Positions 1-13,099 of a stretch of DNA of 64,000 bases are shown here, in pieces (position 1 is the stretch's first letter; every line of letters begins with the position of its first letter). The stretch covers positions 5,002,001 to 5,066,000 of the forward strand of contig JAYKKI010000088.1 in the NCBI GenBank assembly GCA_039881145.1. The letters are read 5' to 3'. The DNA is from Druceiella hillmani (lineage: Eukaryota; Arthropoda; Insecta; Lepidoptera; Hepialidae). Made by a program: the position numbers and the translations under genes. The notes beneath the pieces are model-generated. The model did no database searches. It was given only the letters and a program-made list of their open reading frames with translations, and was not told the DNA's origin.

Positions 1-153
1 AATTCAAGAATGTTTTTGAATCAAATATGGAATCAACTTCCAGTAAGAATAAGCATATTTTAAACATCTTACATTTTTTCTAGAAAAATATCTTTGTCTA
101 AGGAGGAACAGTATATCCATGCAGTTGAATGAAGCAGATCTTTGGTTTATAAA

Positions 154-158
<5 letters not shown>

Positions 159-219
<61 letters not shown>
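159..219. repeat. (TA)n microsatellite
   Basis: About 60 bp of uninterrupted TA. Confidence 0.95.
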
Positions 220-222
<3 letters not shown>

Positions 223-277
223 CAATAAATAAATTATCATTATCTGTGTAACCCAATACGATCTAACTCACCATGAA

Positions 278-359
278 ATAATACATCACTGTCGATTTTG
301 CCACTAAACACGTACAGTTTTGTGTTTAGTAACAAAATCGATAATTTGATACATTATTA
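278..359. repeat. inverted repeat, about 34-bp arms
   Basis: AATAATACATCA, TCGATTTTG and ACTAAACA on the left are mirrored by TGTTTAGT, CAAAATCGA and GATACATTATT on the right, around an 11-base loop. MITE-like or a foldback remnant. Confidence 0.6.
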
Positions 360-1433
360 CTTACATTTTCTGTATTTACAGATATATAGACTTAGGCATT
401 TCACAGTATAAATTAGTAGGCCAAATTAAAAATATGTACAAATAAATTAACTTATACGTTTAAATCTGATAATTGTAAGTTTAAAAATCTTGTAGCATGA
501 TATTGTAATAGTCTCATTTCTAAGTGCGACCATGAAGCCAAATACGATAAATAAAGGCACATAAAACATTATATAATAATAATAATTTTATTACTCGACT
601 TAATATTTATAAGTCTGGTGCGAAAGATATTTCTAATTCAATTGTCATTAAGGATATATTTACTACATCCGTAGTTCAAGAACCCGTATTCGTAAATTCA
701 ATAATATATGCTTGGCAACACCGCTGGTTGGTGTGCAATAAGTTTATACCCCATGCACCTAAACTTGATCCTTTATATGAACTTAAATGAAAAATACTTT
801 AAATTAATTTTTTCTATAAAAACATAATCTTCAAACAATGTTGTTTTATATTTGAGTTTGTCTGTTAGATTAAAAACTTTTCATTTAGTGCTCACTTTAG
901 CTAACTTAGCAACCCTTTATACTTTTTGCTATTATGCAAATACAAATTCTAAAAAAAAAACACAAAGGTGTTGGGGTCCTGGCGAAACAAATTTATATAT
1001 TGATGGTCATTAATTTATATCAAGACAAGAATTATGCAATCTTAGATATATAGATGCCAAAATGACATGGCATAAAACTATATTTAATTCTATAAAAACA
1101 CTACCAGTATAACAGCAGCAACGGCTTCTTGGTTTATATCTATTTTCATTTGACATTGCCAGTTTACTTCCATATCAAAATTATTTTATCGCACATAAGA
1201 GTAAATTATCTATAAACATCTGTTCACTTTTCTCTTGTAATAACTATGTGAGATAGGTCACAATCAAAAAGAGGATTGCGTTTACTATTGATTAAAAACT
1301 GTTCCAATAAATAATTAAGGTCGACTATTATTTTGCCTTTTATTGTGTCCTTTGGTCTCATTGTTTTTATTCCTATAAATTAAAAACAGTCCCACAAATT
1401 GAAAACTGAAACTTTATAATGAATATATTTGGT

Positions 1434-1582
1434 GTTAATTTTGTAGAAATTCAATATCACTTAATTTTTGTTTACAGCTAAATAAAACTACGTCATGTAG
1501 TGTATACTTTATTTAAATTCTTAACCACGACCTGGGTTTCGTTTTGTCATATAACAAAACCTAAGTCGTGGTTAATAATTTA
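1434..1582. repeat. inverted half-arm copy of the same repeat family
   Basis: It has the outer flank TTAATTTTGTAGAAATTCAA, then AAAACTACGTCATGTAGTG, then an inverted repeat at 1513-1582 with arms TTAACCACGACCTGGGTTTC and its near reverse complement. Only the CGAAACCTAGGTCGTGG half is present, on both arms; the CTGAAGA part is absent. Confidence 0.7.
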
Positions 1583-1695
1583 AACAAAGTAGATATGATA
1601 TAAATGGTAGGACGGGGGTTATTACCCATATTACGCCGGTTTATCATTGCCCTTGGCCTAAAATGACGTGTATATATGTATTAGTACACACACAC

Positions 1696-1698
<3 letters not shown>

Positions 1699-1745
<47 letters not shown>
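1699..1745. repeat. (TA)n microsatellite
   Basis: About 45 bp of TA preceded by a short CACACACA run. Confidence 0.95.
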
Positions 1746-1748
<3 letters not shown>

Positions 1749-1863
1749 TCTTCTCTTATTTCTGAAACTACAACAATAATTCTTGATGTTCTAAATTTTG
1801 ACACTTTTACTAAAATATAAATGCTGTACTTTAATGTACCTAATTATTACTAACTTATTACTA

Positions 1864-2016
1864 CGAGAGTAATCTCTTACAGCCGATCAGAACACCAGTC
1901 AAAGGCCGCCCGACGAGCGACCGGGAATCGAACACTGGTCAAAGGTGCCACAGTTCACCGCGCCGTCAAAGGCCATATGGTTTGTGATCCATCCAACACA
2001 TCATGATGACGATGGG
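1864..2016 (-). mobile_element. SINE-like repeat, copy 1
   Basis: A GC-richer island in AT-rich DNA. Read on the minus strand it contains TGTTCGATTCCCGG, close to the tRNA B-box (GGTTCGANTCC). It ends in GGCTGTAAGAGATTACTCT. A diverged second copy is at 18772-18890 with the same ends (AGAGTAAT..CTT.CAGCC and CGCCGTC.AAAGG). It is compatible with a tRNA-derived SINE; not proven. Confidence 0.45.
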
Positions 2017-2019
2017 TAT

Positions 2020-5000
2020 TATTAAATATTTATTTCGTCCTATTCGGTATTATTAATTATTTATTTCAATAGGAAATTCATGTTAGTGCTGATTCATGAT
2101 AAATAGGGTAATTTCACTTCAAACGAGGAACGGATACGTACTCATGACTGCCCGACGTCAGTATGTAAAACATAAAAAAAATTATACCACGTAGAGTTTT
2201 CTTTTAACTTCTATATATATATATATATATATATATCATTATTTCTCTAAAATTTCAACAACTAAAAAATCTAAATTTCGACACATTGGTTTTGCTATCT
2301 ACACTAATCATATACGCACCGGTAGATAACAGCTATTACAATCACTTCATTATTTATAATGTTTGGGTGCTAAAAGAAACAAAAACGCGAAATCTGGAAT
2401 GTAATGCAAGAAACCATTAATTACAAAATAATTTTCTTATCCTATGTCACATTATTATTAAAACTTCGTTCCCACGTAAAGTGTGTATATAGTCTGAGTC
2501 TCAAAGGTTTAGATATATAAGTTTAACTTTTTATCGATTATTCCATTTAGAAGTTTTGATCAACTTGACTCTGAAACTGTAAAGATTCCGACAGCTAACG
2601 CAAGCTGCGATCGCATCTGCTCTAACACGCAGAGCTCGTTATGGGAAAGGCGATAATATCGCAACATCGAATAGTGATGAGTGGTTAAGCGTTAACTTAA
2701 CGCATTTCAGATTATGTGTAGTTTGCTTCAACTTGTTTTGGAATAATTTGATGGTTTAAGACGTCAAGACGATGTTATGACATCAACATTTATGATGGAT
2801 AAATTATTTTTTAACTACATTATTTTTATTAAAGAATACAACAAAAAACGATTCGTTTGTATATGGCCGCAATTTGGCTCAGGTCAATGGCTCATCTGTT
2901 GTGTGTCTAATTTTTAGAAATTATTTACTTTGTTTATTACCTTTTGTTTATTTACCATTTAGTCACATCGTATTTAATTTTATAATAGTTTACTTGATAA
3001 TGTGTTCAGAGGAATGCGAAATGTAGACTTTTTTAAAAATTAGATAATTAATTAAAAAGTTGCTCTAATTTAGGTGTTTATTATGAATTATTACTGAAAA
3101 TACATTTTCATTGCACTGTGCAATTGGAACAATGTGAAATGACATTATGTAAAGAAAAAAGTATTAGCTTCAAGGACACTACGAAGTATATTTTACATAA
3201 GGGACACTGTTACAGCAGACAACTTTATGTGAATATGATGCGCATCAATATATCCTATCACTGAAGTTAAGTTATGTTTGAGGCGGTCAGCATTCGATCA
3301 AGTTATTACATGAAAACACTGTGTCATGTTAGTTTTTAAAAAACTTCGGAAAGTACGTTTTTCTGCAAACTTTTTCGTGAAATTTTTCTTAAAGAAAAAA
3401 GTATACTGAAAATTTCACATATTAACATTTTGTGGTAACAGTTTCCATACTTAATTTAATAGCAAAATACATTTTTTACAAAAAATTACATTTGTTCATT
3501 TTCTTTTTAGTCTCCTCTATATTATATTATTCTTGAAGTTCTGTACTTTGGAATGAAAAAAACGGAACCTTTAAGGACCACGTGGTTATCCACCTGTGCA
3601 TCCATTTGTTTATTAAGACTCTTTTTCTCGGGATCGGTCAGAGGTAGATATTAAATCTTGGGAGTTAACATAAATTTGAAATACTAATGTCTGTGACTTC
3701 TTAGTTTCAAAAATTTCAAACTCAGTGCAATAAAAGTACACGGCTTTTCAAATACCATATCATTTTATACTAACTTAGTCATAAAAAAAACTAAGGGTTT
3801 TGAACAAGAGTTTTCTTGATCCAGTATCGTGAAATTTGGTAAAAAAAAGGGTTTGAAGTAAAAGAAATGCATAAGTAAAAAAACAATCCTAAAATCATTA
3901 ATTTATAACTTATGTGAAATTATTATGTGACAAACTGAATTTTTTCTCGGTCCGATTGTCAATTTTTGTGTCCGTTTGTGAAACACATACATATTATGTC
4001 AATATTATGATAGTGAAATTCCTACTTATTAAATAATATTATCATTAAATATTATAAAACTGCACGACACCCTCAGGGCGCGAGTTCTACTCAGCCTTGG
4101 CCATCTATTTTATTATTCAATTTAAGTAAACATCATAATTTATCAAAAACCACGTTATGGAGTTAGTTACTCGAGTTTTATTGGATTTTCTTTTCGACTT
4201 TCTACATTCCGCATTATATATCACTGAAGTTAGCTACGAAGAAAATGTGACGTTAAACCAAAAAGCTCTAGTAAAAACACAATAAATTTTTTTACTTAAA
4301 AATACTTTTCAATGAAATATTTGAAATTTTAGTATTTCAGATTACAACACCGTATTACGGTGTTGCTGCAATTACATTATTAAAAATTTTGATTTTTTGA
4401 TTCACGTGACGTAGTCACTATGTTGACCTACTGTCTTGGAGAGGCGGGCGTGGATTTAATGTGGGCGGGCGAGCCGTAGATAAAGGTACATTAAACTTTT
4501 GAGCATTTTCACATAATGACAAGTTTGTGAAATTACACTATCCGTTGACATCTTCCTATACGAAAGATTTTAATGAATATCTTCAAGTAATGAACAACTT
4601 AATATAACAATTTATTAAATTCGAAACGAAACTTAAAACAATTAAGAAGAAAAACAGCAAAAACATTAACGAATTTTGAAAAATTGTTATTACAGTTTAA
4701 TGTCTAATAAGACATGAGATACACTTTAAGATAGTTCCTTTGTTTAAGATGACGTGAACTGAAGGTAACGATATTGTACTTCTGGAGAAGCTTTCACTAT
4801 CTGTTTTAGAAAACGAGGTGGGCAACTCCGTACAGGTTAATAAAGAGGTGGATTTATCTTCAATTGCACGAAAGTTATAATTTAGTATAATTCTATTATA
4901 TAATATTATTGGAGGATTATTCCTGCCAAATCTGTACCATAGTAATTCACTGAAAAGACAAAGCAGGATCATTAACAGTATTGCTTATCAGCTTAACAGC

Positions 5001-6950
5001 ATTGATATTTTGTCAACTTTTGGAATTAGGCAAGTGTACAAGAACGGATGTACAAGATAAATTCATACGCGAAACATCATGCAATCGGAAAAATATAAAA
5101 CAAAATAGAAAATAATATGTCTGAACTGATATTTAAACCATCGGTTTTATTGTAAGAAAATGATCCCTGATCGAATTGGCGAACTTGTTCATACCAGACT
5201 TGAATAAAATTGAATAAAATATTTAAAAAGTTTAATCGATAAATGAATGGTTTCTATATTTTCCTATTTCTTACAAATTTTAAAATTTGCGTAGCTCTTC
5301 AACTCCGAATAGAATTGTTTGTGATCAAGTACTGTTCCAACTTATAAAATAATAATTTTGAATACGGAAGGAGTATTAGGTCTGGTAACGTTTCATGCTC
5401 ACTTTTGTAATGTCAGAGGACGAAACCATAGCAGCGCTCACCTGTTTTTCGCCCACTTACATTGAACAGCTTGATGTCGCAAGATTAGCTCGAGCTTGAT
5501 ATTTTTTTTCTCAAAGCGGTGAAGCTTTAGGAATGCGATTATGGAGTTTCTTGATTTTTCACGTTTAGTAACAATTATCTTTAATTTCTGTTGATGTTTA
5601 TTTGTTGTTTTATTAATTATTATTTACTCATATTTAGTACTTCATATTACTGCACTTTTTGGGCTTACACGTGTCCGAGGTTTTGAGCACGGAGTAATAA
5701 AACATATTTTGTGTTGGGGAAGACTGCAACATATTGCGAGTACAATTACAAAATACAATTTAAAAAAAGAGTAAACAACAAAAATAATTGTGAATTGAAG
5801 AAGTAAAAAAAATATATATATATATAAATAAAAAGGAAAAAATAGGGATTCTTATTCACATAAACACATACAAATTTGTGCGCGCTTTGTATTTCAGATA
5901 TAAGTATCCATATAATATATAAGTGTGAGCGCGCTTTGTATTTCAGATATCAGTGTCCAATTCATTTATTATATCAGAAATTTCAAACTTTATACACAGA
6001 AATTTTATATCTACTTTTACTATTCCTAGAAAATTCATACCCACAAATTTTTATTAAACTCGCACATGTAAAATATCAAAAACAAATTATTACACAAAAA
6101 CCTTATGTCTATTTTTATTACCAAAATTTTGCTTCAACACCTGACCTGGATCAAGTCGAACACCTTCATCCACCCATTTAATATTGTTTACGAAATTAAC
6201 GTGGTCAGAGGGCAGCGAACTGTCCACGTAACTCGGTGAACATACTGATTATTTAATATTAGATTATAACATTATTGAGCACTCGCCGAGCCTTCAATGC
6301 TCCAAAGGGATGTTTTAATTAATAAACACCCTTTATTTAAGGGTCATTATAAGGGCGTAAACGTAACAAAAACTTGATTAATATAAAGAGGCAACAATAA
6401 TTCTTTGGACTTGACATTTATATGCCATGGTTTATATGATTATAATTAATAATTAAATAATATAATTTAAAAGGGAAATTGGAAAATTCGAGGGAAACGC
6501 TATAGAACAATTTAAGCATTTACAGAATTTAACAGATATGGGGGAAAGTGAAATAAAACGAAAAATGTATAAGTGTGATTTATTAAGAAGAAAATTAATG
6601 TCAATATATATTAAAAATTATTTAAAGGAAAGCCGTCACAGGTTACCCTGGTAATGCCAAAATAAAAAAATGCGGTAGTATATATTATATGGTGCTTGAA
6701 TAAAAATAATAAGTATATTCTTCAATTAAAAATTACACTTCATGTAACACTCGACGCAAAAAAATTATGTGATTCAGATTATTGCGACTGCTTACGAGCC
6801 ACCAATCGTTTCGCCTAGCTATCACCATACAACTGGCCTTAAAGTGCGCTTCAATATGGCCGTAATCAGTATTTGGCTATTACTATTCGGATAAGCATAT
6901 TAAGTGAATGTGAAATAATTTCGATAGAATAATTCAATATATATGACATG
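2020..6950. other. intergenic, no gene recognised
   Basis: AT-rich DNA with short reading frames of no recognisable kind. It includes a short (TA)n at about 2212-2236 and the direct repeat at 5878. Two small GC-richer patches (2575-2665 and 4435-4490) show no motif I can name. Confidence 0.5.
5878..5959 (+). repeat. two-copy direct repeat, 49-bp period
   Basis: GCGCGCTTTGTATTTCAGAT followed by AT.AGT.TCCA occurs at 5880-5910 and 5929-5959. Confidence 0.7.
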
Positions 6951-6954
6951 TAGT

Positions 6955-7130
6955 TATATCAAAACATATATTTAAATAAATCCATAAATTGCAATATGAC
7001 AGCCTCATAAGTCATTAAAACGATATGGAGCAAGATTCAGAAATCACATTCTTCAATTATATTTTATGTATTTTATTAAATATTTGAATGACAGCAATAT
7101 TTTATCAAATATAATTTGTATCATTTGTAG
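6955..7130 (+). repeat. dispersed repeat, copy 1
   Basis: AAATAAATCCAT..ATTG, then GTCA.TAAAA and TTTTATTAAA.ATTT.AATGACA followed by CAATATTTTATCAAATA are shared in order with 18345-18505. No coding capacity; probably an old transposon fragment. Confidence 0.55.
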
Positions 7131-7664
7131 TCTGTGTCGAATTTTTAAAGTTCTGACAATTCTTTTTTACATGCAACTGGATATCCTTCATTTGTTTTCT
7201 GGATATTTCAATTAATAAAAATAATTAAAATAACCTCACATAGCTTTCTAAAATATTTTACAAATAGAACTCGCACTACGACGATTCCGCATGTATTTAG
7301 TTTTTATAAATATTTAAGGGTATATGCACTATTAATTTTTCCCTGCGTAAATATATTGCCTACTTCCGCATGCTTAACACCCGAACATGACTAAATAAGA
7401 TCAAGGGAAACCGCTGTTGTTTTCCTACAACCTGTGTGTAGGCTTCTAAAAACTCTAATCGTTCATGATTTTAAATTTATATTTTCAGAAATAAGGCGAC
7501 ACAGCATATATTTTAACGTTTTTCAAATAATAACACACTATGAAAAAAAAATTATATTTGTCCCGCAATATCAATCTACACTAAAATTTCCACATAAATA
7601 TTTTTGAGTTTTAGTTATTGACATGTGTGTGGATTAAGTCATTTGAGTTGAGTAATCTTGTTTT

Positions 7665-7712
7665 CCTAGATAATTATAATTATTAATTTATTATAATTAT
7701 AATTACCTAGTT
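7665..7712. repeat. AT-rich palindrome
   Basis: TAATTATAATTATTAA mirrored by TTATAATTATAATTA around a short centre, bounded by CTAG on both sides. Low complexity. Confidence 0.5.
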
Positions 7713-10700
7713 ATTTGACCTAATTATTAGCGGCAATGTTATCTTGGCATTTATTTATATTAAGTTTCTACAGAATATAAAATCCATCATCCTGGTTATC
7801 TCAGGGTCTCTCTGGGAATTCCTAAAAACCCATCTCCTGCCAAACAAGTGTGCAGGTATCCCCAATAGTATCCTGTATTTAAATACTTGACAAGGTTAAA
7901 AAGCGAACCTTCTCAATGCGCTAGCTATTCAATATCTGCATTTTTTCAAGAAAACACTTTGCAAGCGATCTGGATACTTTAAAAATATATCCACTCTCAA
8001 ACTGGTTAGAATGACTAAAAATACCACGTCACAGGAAGTTGTGTTCACTTATGCTCTCAAACAAAACTCTACGCGCATCACATTATACTCAGTGCAGTCG
8101 TGTCTTGTTTCTTGAAATACGCCGAGCTATCCCTCAGAGGTTTACGCGGAAGTCGCCACGTACCTTCAGGATTACAAACGATATTAAATGCTGTGGAGCT
8201 AATGGAAAATGTACTTCCAGGAAATACACTAAATGGAACGACTTGGTTGTTTATACTGTTTAGTTTATTACTGTAAGTTGACCGAATTAACGCCATTATC
8301 GTAATTTTTTGAGGAATTTTGACATATAAAAATTTGGATTTTAAAAAGTTAAGAGACGCGATAAATAAACTACGAAATATTTTACACTCGTATATTGCAA
8401 AGGAGACGCTGCGTCTTAATAAATTATTACTAAATATTTTCAGTCACATTTCAAAAGGTCTCTTTTTTGACACACTGCTCGATTGGATTGGTGAGAATAA
8501 TAATTTCGTCCTCAAATTCCACGAATGGGAAAGTACTTCAAACCAAAAACAAACAATAGTTTTTCTCTTTTTTTTCTCTTCATTTCAACTACGTTAACTT
8601 TCATTACAATCGGAGTTGAACTGAACGAGCTATAATGCTGTAACATGTATCCGAACGCCTGTTACAAGACGAAATAACAAAACAATTCGGAAGGTAAACA
8701 TAAATATTGAATAAAATATGAATTGAAATAAGAAAAAACAAGAGGAACAGGAGCTGAAAATATTTGTAGCATTATTTCAGAAGAATTTTGAAAAGATTTT
8801 GTTATCCATAGCATTTAAATTAGGTTAAGTACATAGTAGTGTCACGTCATCTATGATGGTATATATCAGTGACTCAATCATTGGACTTCCTCCTTCTATT
8901 TCGTCACATCAAGAGTTACAGTGGCTATTTATTTGGGATACTCATCGTAAAATATATCAATAATCATTATATCTTCTATAAGTTAATAATATTTAAACAG
9001 ATTTATCGAAAATACGTTACTGGTTTTAAAACTCACTTAGTTTTACAGCTCAACTAGTTTACTGTATTTATGTAGCTACAAATCCTCTCTCATATCGAGA
9101 CAAAAACAGACGATTATCTTTTTCGCTTCCACTAAAATTCTCTAGTCTTTTTCTCTCTTTACCTCTACAGAAAGCCTGCTGTGAAAGTCAAACCTCTATG
9201 GCTTTGATTGAAGAATATACTCGTCATTCGAAAAAAGAAGTCACAATTTGCTTTTTAAATAAAAGTCAATAATTGTTTAAAAAAGAGTACAGTCTTTTGA
9301 TTATAAATTAAACTAATATCATTCGTCTTCGCTTTACTTTTGTGATACAATTTAGCCAACCTATTCTCATATTGGTCACCATACCTAAGTAATTAAATGG
9401 TTAGAATTTTTTATAAAAACAGTGGTGTGCACTAAATTTAAAAGAGCTAGTAAATTTTTAGAACGTAATGGTAAAGAAATTATAGGCTATCCTATATGTG
9501 AAAAAAATAAGGACGTCTCTGATAAGATAGAGTTCAAAATGAATATCTATATTTCAATTACAAGCTATATTTAGAAACGTAATCAAAATTATATCCAAAA
9601 GTTTCAAAAATTTATTCCGAACTATATTTTTTACCCACCAATTCTGCCTAAAATTTCTAAATTCAATAGCGAACAATTTGAGACTAATAGTATTTAAGGT
9701 TATTTTTCCTTCATTGATATTTTCACTTTTCACTTCATTTCTGGGGAAGAAATTGAATTTTCCTTAGATTTTTCACTGCATAAAAAAATAATCTGCTGGT
9801 CTAATACTTTTTTTCAATTTGATTGGACACTTCTTCCACAATGTAAAATCCCTGCAATATATCGGCTTAATTTCACTATTTTACTTCCAACCCCTCCCCC
9901 CTCTCCGTCTCTCTCCTTGATATTCAATACAGTCCCGAAATAGTTCTAATTAGCGGTGTATTTGCAACAGAATTGTATGCCAAAATGAGCTTTAGATAAT
10001 TTTAAAGACCTCCAAATGTAAATTGAGAGCCCTTTTGAAACTAAAGTGAGATTTCGCGATACATTCTACATACGGAGAAAGTTTAGGCGATGGAATAAAA
10101 ATACAGATTTTCAACAAAAAGTTAAGTAAGGCGTGTTTGTATATGAAAAGAAATATTAAGATGACATGGCTTAGTCGAATACATAGACAGAAAAAAGATG
10201 ACGAAAAAGTCACACATTAAGAAAGTCTGTCGGGAAATGTCTAAAGAATGTAAAATTAAATTCTATAAAAGTAAAATAACATGTTTAGATACATATGGTA
10301 GAAAGAGTGAAGCGAAAGAACGATTCACTCAAGCCATAATAGAAATGTGGAAATAATGCGAGATCATCGTTTATACCGCCGTGTAGGTGAATAGACACAT
10401 CAGCTTGTATTAAATAGAAAATTATACATCTGTGTGCTAAAAATGCCACTAAAATGTGGCTTTCTTTTCGATAAACTAATTACTACTTCAAATTTCTAAA
10501 TTTAATAATGGATTCAATAATTCATCAAGAAAATATTTACGGACGGTTCAAGATGTACCCTCTTTCCGGCAAAGAAGTCTGAGAAAAAAGATTTCTGGAT
10601 TCAAATTTTCAATTAATTTTACTCATATTTCTGAACATAATCTTGACGAACCAGTTTTACATAATAACGACCATTAGCAGAACAATATTTTCTTTATTTC

Positions 10701-13042
10701 TTTATTCGTATTTGTTTTCTGTAATTAAGGTTTTCTGTTCATGAAAGAATTTTTTTATAAAAAAAAAGATTTTTTACAAAAAAACTTATGTTTACATGTT
10801 ATGACAAAAAGTGTAATTATTCTGCAAATTGTTCAATTCTCCACATTACTGAAATACTATTTTCGCATTCTCATCGAAATATCAGGCAATTTAAAATCTT
10901 GCTGGTTATCGTTGAAATTGGTCGAACTTTCTAGGAATATACATTTTAATTTCCAAAATAATACGAACGAACTCTATGTAAAGTTTTACTCTGTTAATAT
11001 AATCTCGAAACCACGTAATACTCAGTCGTGGGATAGAGTATTCATAACATATTAATTATTTACTTAATTTGTAAAAATGTTCACCTTTCGCAATACTTCA
11101 TTGGAAGATTTCTAAATGATGTGAAACCTGGTATAACAAATTTCATCGTTAAAATACATTCACGCATTATTACTTAAAACATTGTTTTACACCACGTTGC
11201 ACACTACAATAATATTTTCAAACAAGTACATATGACGAGCGATACAATAAGTCAACATTCGACATTACTCATGTTACCGCCGTTTTGCATAAAGACCTCC
11301 CCGTCTCTGCGGCCGCGTTCATAGCGCTTTGTCGGATCTTGTCCGAGCTTTGGAGATGTATCGACTTAAACTTTTGAACGGGTAAAAATGAAATTTATTT
11401 ACATTATTTGGATACCTACATGACATAAACAAGATAACAGATCATTATGAAAATCACATAATCGTATCAAAATACCGACTACCTTGTTCATCTATGGGTC
11501 AATAGCAAGATTCTTAATGGCTTAGACATATATATATATATATATATTTTGGTTACAAATTCAGCACTTCATTTTCTGACTTTAGTACAGAAATAGTTTA
11601 AAAAATAACGCTTTTCTGGGAGTTAAAATGTATAGGTATAAGTATTCGAACACCGAAGAATAAAAAAAACCTGTTTGAAGTTTCTTATTTAAACGTTCTG
11701 ATACATTTAGATATTGAAATAAATCTATAATTAGTCGGTCGTTCAAAATCGATACAAAGGGGAAGGTATATCAATACATTTCCACTCCGTTCAAAGACAA
11801 ATGCTTCAAGGAATTTCATTAGGTCTACTAAAATGGCAAAAAACGACACTCGGTTGGTCCATTCTCGTTCAAAACTGCTAACCGATGTATTGTTTGAGTT
11901 TGTATGTCTACGTTAGTATTATAAAGAAAGTTCGCAATTTGTGAGTTTGTATGTTTGTTCTTCTAGAAGCTTATATCTGAAAACTATTAAATCAATTCAA
12001 AATATTCTGTCACTATTTGAATGGTCATATTTTCAGTGACCAAATTTTAGGGGGCTATTAAGAATCAACAACTAAATCATATAATGACAAAACAATATTT
12101 TCTTTCGACGGTTGATAATATGTTCCCTCTGAAAATAAACAAAAGGAATCGAGATTCACCCTATCGCTCATAAATTTACCGCAGCGACAAACGAATATCA
12201 TTTCTTTCTTCCCGCACCCTCACCCGTTGGACGTTATGTCCAATCGCTGAACGGATATGTATTTGACTCGCAGAACTGTACAATTTATGTTTTTTTCGAT
12301 CGCAAAAATTGCAAAAAAATACGAGTTTTAGTGTTGTGTTATAATCTGAATATAAAGCTTTATAAAGTCTTAAAAAAACGTGCAATTGTGAACGATGTAT
12401 TCAGGGAAAACATTAAAATGTGTAAACAGAAGTTGATTAGGTAGTAAGTTTCCAATTATTTTAAATAAGTTGAATTAAAATTCTTTAAATACGACTTAAT
12501 GAATTTACTGATTTAAATAAAAAAAATAACATTCGTTAGGTCGGTGCTAAGCCTATATGAAGAAAAATTGGAATCTTATTTCACAAAGTAAAAATAGACA
12601 CAAATCATAGTCTACTGCGGCCCACATCAGGTTGTTGTACAAATGAATACTGTAGAAAACTGGAGAATTATGACATAAGTTGGTTTCAGAAATTAAAATA
12701 TCAAGGAAATAATCTTTGCGTGAACACAAAACATTCCCAGTTACGTTAAATAGATGTTTGCTCTATAATACGGTACATGTTTCCTTTTTACAGTTAAAAG
12801 TTAAACATTTCAAACAGTTTCCACATATCAAAGATTGGAAGACTAGTATATTTAAAAGAAAATCTGCAGTGTATCGTGTGGGTTCCTAATGATTGAGCTA
12901 GATTCTAATCGACACTGAGTTAATGAAGTGTGCAGCAAGGACATTGTCAACATGTGATAAAAAATCCAGTTTTAGTAAAGAACTCGCTATATCCGCACAA
13001 CAAACATCTGTTACCAGGACAATAAATAACAGAAGTCTTACG

Positions 13043-13045
<3 letters not shown>

Positions 13046-13089
<44 letters not shown>
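13046..13089. repeat. (TA)n microsatellite
   Basis: About 44 bp of TA followed by GTATGTGTGTATA. Gives false Ile-Tyr reading frames on both strands. Confidence 0.95.

Positions 13090-13099
<10 letters not shown>

Noticed and set aside
8078..8296. Minus-strand reading with NNQVVPFSVFPGSTFSISST between an acceptor-like TTACAG and donor-like GTACGT, resembling a small exon
   Set aside because: The composition is protein-like, but I could not place it in a family or find partner exons on either side.
10741..11055. 104-residue plus-strand frame
   Set aside because: Composition is typical of random AT-rich DNA (Lys, Phe, Asn, Ile) with no domain or splice context.
13046..13089. Open frames of repeated Ile-Tyr, here and at 42825, 44204, 45325 and 56716
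   Set aside because: They are translations of (TA)n microsatellites.
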